NCBI GenBank assembly: GCA_020740775.1
Contig: JAHEWK010000023.1
Coordinates: forward strand, 744,001-808,000
Length of the DNA: 64,000 nt
Direction: 5' to 3'
Source of the DNA: Ilyonectria destructans
Taxonomy: Eukaryota > Ascomycota > Sordariomycetes > Hypocreales > Nectriaceae
The notes beneath the pieces were generated by a model, which did not search any database, had not been told where the DNA came from, and worked only from the letters and a program-made list of their open reading frames with translations. Shown piece after piece: positions 62,214 to 64,000 of the stretch. Positions within the stretch are counted from its first letter, which is position 1. Each line of letters opens with the position of its first letter. The position numbers were made by a program, and so were the translations under genes.

Positions 62214-63698
62214 TTAGTATATATTGTTGCTATGTATTTGTCGTACTCGGCAGTTGCGACTGAGCGATTCGTGTGGCCCTCCGCAGAGAGCGCACTTCGG
62301 CTCGATCGCCTGGTACTGTGTGTGCTGGTGTTCCGTCTCTGCACATTTGCCACATCGCTGGGGCCTGTTACAGGTGAAGTCCTTGTGACCAAGCTCCCAA
62401 CAGTTGTAGTATTGGACCGGGCCTTGGCGTTGCTTGAAAATGTTGGTGCTGGCCGACTCCCCAGCGAGGTGAAAGTATCTCTCTTCCAGCAAGTGTTGCG
62501 TATCGCTTACCTTCGAAACGTAGATTACTATCGAGCCGTAGGATTTCCTATTCTTCTTGTTGCTGAGCCAGTATATCTTGGCAATCGTCACTCCGTTCTC
62601 CTTTCCCAGCGCCTCCGCCGCGCCTGGCAGCACGTTGCCAGCTGAGGCCAGTACTGCTGCCCTGTTTGTACCGTTAATTTTGACCGGATATAGTTGGTCC
62701 CTGAGGATTCTTGCGCCTGTGACTGCTGTCTTCTCCGCTGCTTTCTTGACGAGCTTCATCTCCGACTCGTCTCGGCAGATCACCTTAATACGGTCTGCGT
62801 TCTTTGCGTTCCTTATTACGGCTGCATACCTCCAGTCCTGTCGGCCCTCCTTCTTTTGTATCTCCTCCTTAATAGCCTGTCGAATTCCTCCTACTTGCGC
62901 TTTGCCCTTCTCCTCCTCGTTGACACGCGATATGTCGATAGTGCAGAAGAGAGTATCGGTAAGCGTGGACGGTGTTGTTTGTATCGACGAGAGCGTTTGA
63001 ACGTTGCTTGGCTGGCTTGACGGCGGGGTACGGGCTACGTCTGTATATAATGGGTGCGGGCTCGTCTGGGCGCTGTTGGCCTGAATACTTTTAGCTATCG
63101 CGTCTAGTTGCTCTCGCAACTGCTTTGTTTCTTCTACCGCTTGTTCTCTCACCTGCCTGAGCTGTTCACTCAGCTGCTTGCGCATCTGTTTCATCTCACG
63201 TGCTGTCTGTTCCTGCATGCTTCTGGTTTCCTCGGCCTTTTTCCGGTCGTCAGCCGCCTCGGCCCTGACAGTCCGTATCTCCTGCTGCAGTTGTCGGATT
63301 ATCTCCAGCTGATCGCTCGTCCCCTTTGCCGCTTTTCGCTGGTTCTCCATCAAAGCATCCCAGAGCCTCTCCGGCATCTGTTTCTGCTTGTCCATAAGAT
63401 GGCTCGACGTTTCCTGGAGCATCGTCTGGAGCGTCGTCTGGAACATCATCTGCACTAGCGATGAATCGCTGCGGGCCGCGCCATCCACGGCCTGCAGTCT
63501 CTCGTCCGCATTGTCCCAGCCGTTGTCGCCTGATGCCACTTGCTTTGTGCCGGCATTCTTCGATGTTCCGGCCTGGCTTGAGGCTACTTGCCAAAATTTT
63601 TGGGCTTTCGCGGTTGGTTTCACAGATCTCGACGAGCGACGCGTCGCGGTCACCGAATCCCCACCCCCGACAAAGATCTCCTCGGCAGTCGCGTCCAT
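62214..63698 (-). CDS. LINE ORF1 (gag-like), 494 aa, intact frame
   Basis: A Ser/Arg-rich start is followed by a long coiled coil (about residues 105-215, heptads such as EMKQMRKQLSEQLRQVREQ). Next come a central region (SRVNEEEKGKAQVGGIRQAI, DWRYAAVIRNAKNADRIKV) and three zinc knuckles (YNCWELGHKDFTC, CGKCAETEHQHTQ, CALCGGPHESLSRNC); in the first, the leading Cys is Tyr. It would coat LINE RNA. The frame is open although the element is dead, and the altered knuckle hints at decay. Confidence 0.8.
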   Translation of the reverse strand: MDATAEEIFVGGGDSVTATRRSSRSVKPTAKAQKFWQVASSQAGTSKNAGTKQVASGDNGWDNADERLQAVDGAARSDSSLVQMMFQTTLQTMLQETSSHLMDKQKQMPERLWDALMENQRKAAKGTSDQLEIIRQLQQEIRTVRAEAADDRKKAEETRSMQEQTAREMKQMRKQLSEQLRQVREQAVEETKQLREQLDAIAKSIQANSAQTSPHPLYTDVARTPPSSQPSNVQTLSSIQTTPSTLTDTLFCTIDISRVNEEEKGKAQVGGIRQAIKEEIQKKEGRQDWRYAAVIRNAKNADRIKVICRDESEMKLVKKAAEKTAVTGARILRDQLYPVKINGTNRAAVLASAGNVLPGAAEALGKENGVTIAKIYWLSNKKNRKSYGSIVIYVSKVSDTQHLLEERYFHLAGESASTNIFKQRQGPVQYYNCWELGHKDFTCNRPQRCGKCAETEHQHTQYQAIEPKCALCGGPHESLSRNCRVRQIHSNNIY

Positions 63699-64000
63699 CT
63701 CCCAGTGCCACGTTCACGGCAGAGCCAACCTATCCTTTCGCCTAAAAGAGTGTCTCTGATGCAATATTATAATTAAAGACCGGCCTGGTCCCCTCTCCTC
63801 TGTGATAGAGTAGCAGTCAGCGGCGAGGCGGGAAAATTACAGTGGACGTTCTTCTACTAACTCATACCGGACCATTCCGATCACTGGAAATGGGCTGACG
63901 GCCTGGATCAACCTTGATTCGGAGCCAAAAGATAATTACTTGAAGGATTGTTGGGACATTGTGGTGCGCTCTAAATGCGATCATGTCGCCCGGATAGCAG

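Larger units (their letters stand above)
61560..63830 (-). mobile_element. Tad-like LINE, 3'-truncated
   Basis: The 5' part is present: a probable 5' UTR (about 63700-63830), complete ORF1, and the first third of ORF2. Sequence identity to the family ends near 61560, just after the endonuclease motif LASSEL. The reverse transcriptase and 3' end are missing, opposite to the usual 5' truncation, so a later deletion is likely. Confidence 0.75.

Overview
The window looks like a transposon-rich, accessory part of a filamentous ascomycete genome (Pezizomycotina, most likely Sordariomycetes). The evidence is short GT-AG introns with CTAAC/CTAAT-type branch points, TATA boxes about 90-120 bp upstream of secreted-protein genes, fungal plant-cell-wall enzymes (GH45, AA9 LPMO, GH43, GH62), a Clr5-domain protein, a fungal bZIP factor, and Tad-like LINE, Crypton, fungal hAT, pogo/Fot and MULE elements. 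I see no rRNA, tRNA, CRISPR or bacterial features.

Layout. 0-7.5 kb is transposon debris: a Tc1-type MITE (63-293), a 5'-truncated Crypton recombinase (520-2130), a Tad LINE 3' fragment (2130-2337), a decayed integrase-core element (3.1-4.9 kb), and a pogo relic (5.9-7.5 kb) split by a 717-bp hAT MITE with a perfect 8-bp target duplication. 7.5-9.8 kb holds two small secreted protein genes. 9.9-14.3 kb is a nearly full-length Tad-like LINE with one frameshift, abutting a probable solo LTR (14.3-14.7 kb). 15.7-19.1 kb holds an intact GH45 endoglucanase and an unassigned secreted protein whose stop codon lies in the end of a hAT relic. 19.1-21.8 kb is that relic, itself carrying a 352-bp hAT MITE. 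22.2-25.7 kb is a complete hAT transposon with one nonsense codon. 26-28.1 kb is repeats. 28.7-30.5 kb holds an unknown gene and a bZIP gene. 32.4-35.3 kb is a second hAT transposon.

35.9-41.5 kb is the least explained part: a 372-aa basic nuclear-type protein, an integrase-core gene with four stops but no frameshift, an intact three-exon DUF3716-like gene, and a 209-codon Pro/Gln-rich ORF with one stop. I propose that these are parts of one multi-gene mobile element. A truncated MULE transposase follows (41.7-43.65 kb).

44.6-51.1 kb is a plant-biomass cluster in decay: a truncated GH62, a Clr5 gene, an intact AA9 LPMO and a GH43 pseudogene with a Tc1-type MITE in its former promoter. 52-56 kb holds a PiggyBac-like fragment, a pogo transposase, and AT-rich MITEs whose ends resemble one beside the pogo gene. 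56.8-60.7 kb holds an unknown 286-aa gene and a four-exon alpha/beta hydrolase. 61.5-63.8 kb is a second, 3'-truncated Tad-like LINE.

The likely functional host genes are the secreted cysteine-rich and SH3b-like proteins, GH45, the 361-aa secreted protein, bZIP, Clr5, AA9, the 286-aa protein and the hydrolase. Nothing indicates an operon or a metabolic cluster. The CAZymes share a theme, lignocellulose attack, but two of the four are dead. All intron and exon assignments are by eye from splice signals, reading frame and remembered family patterns.
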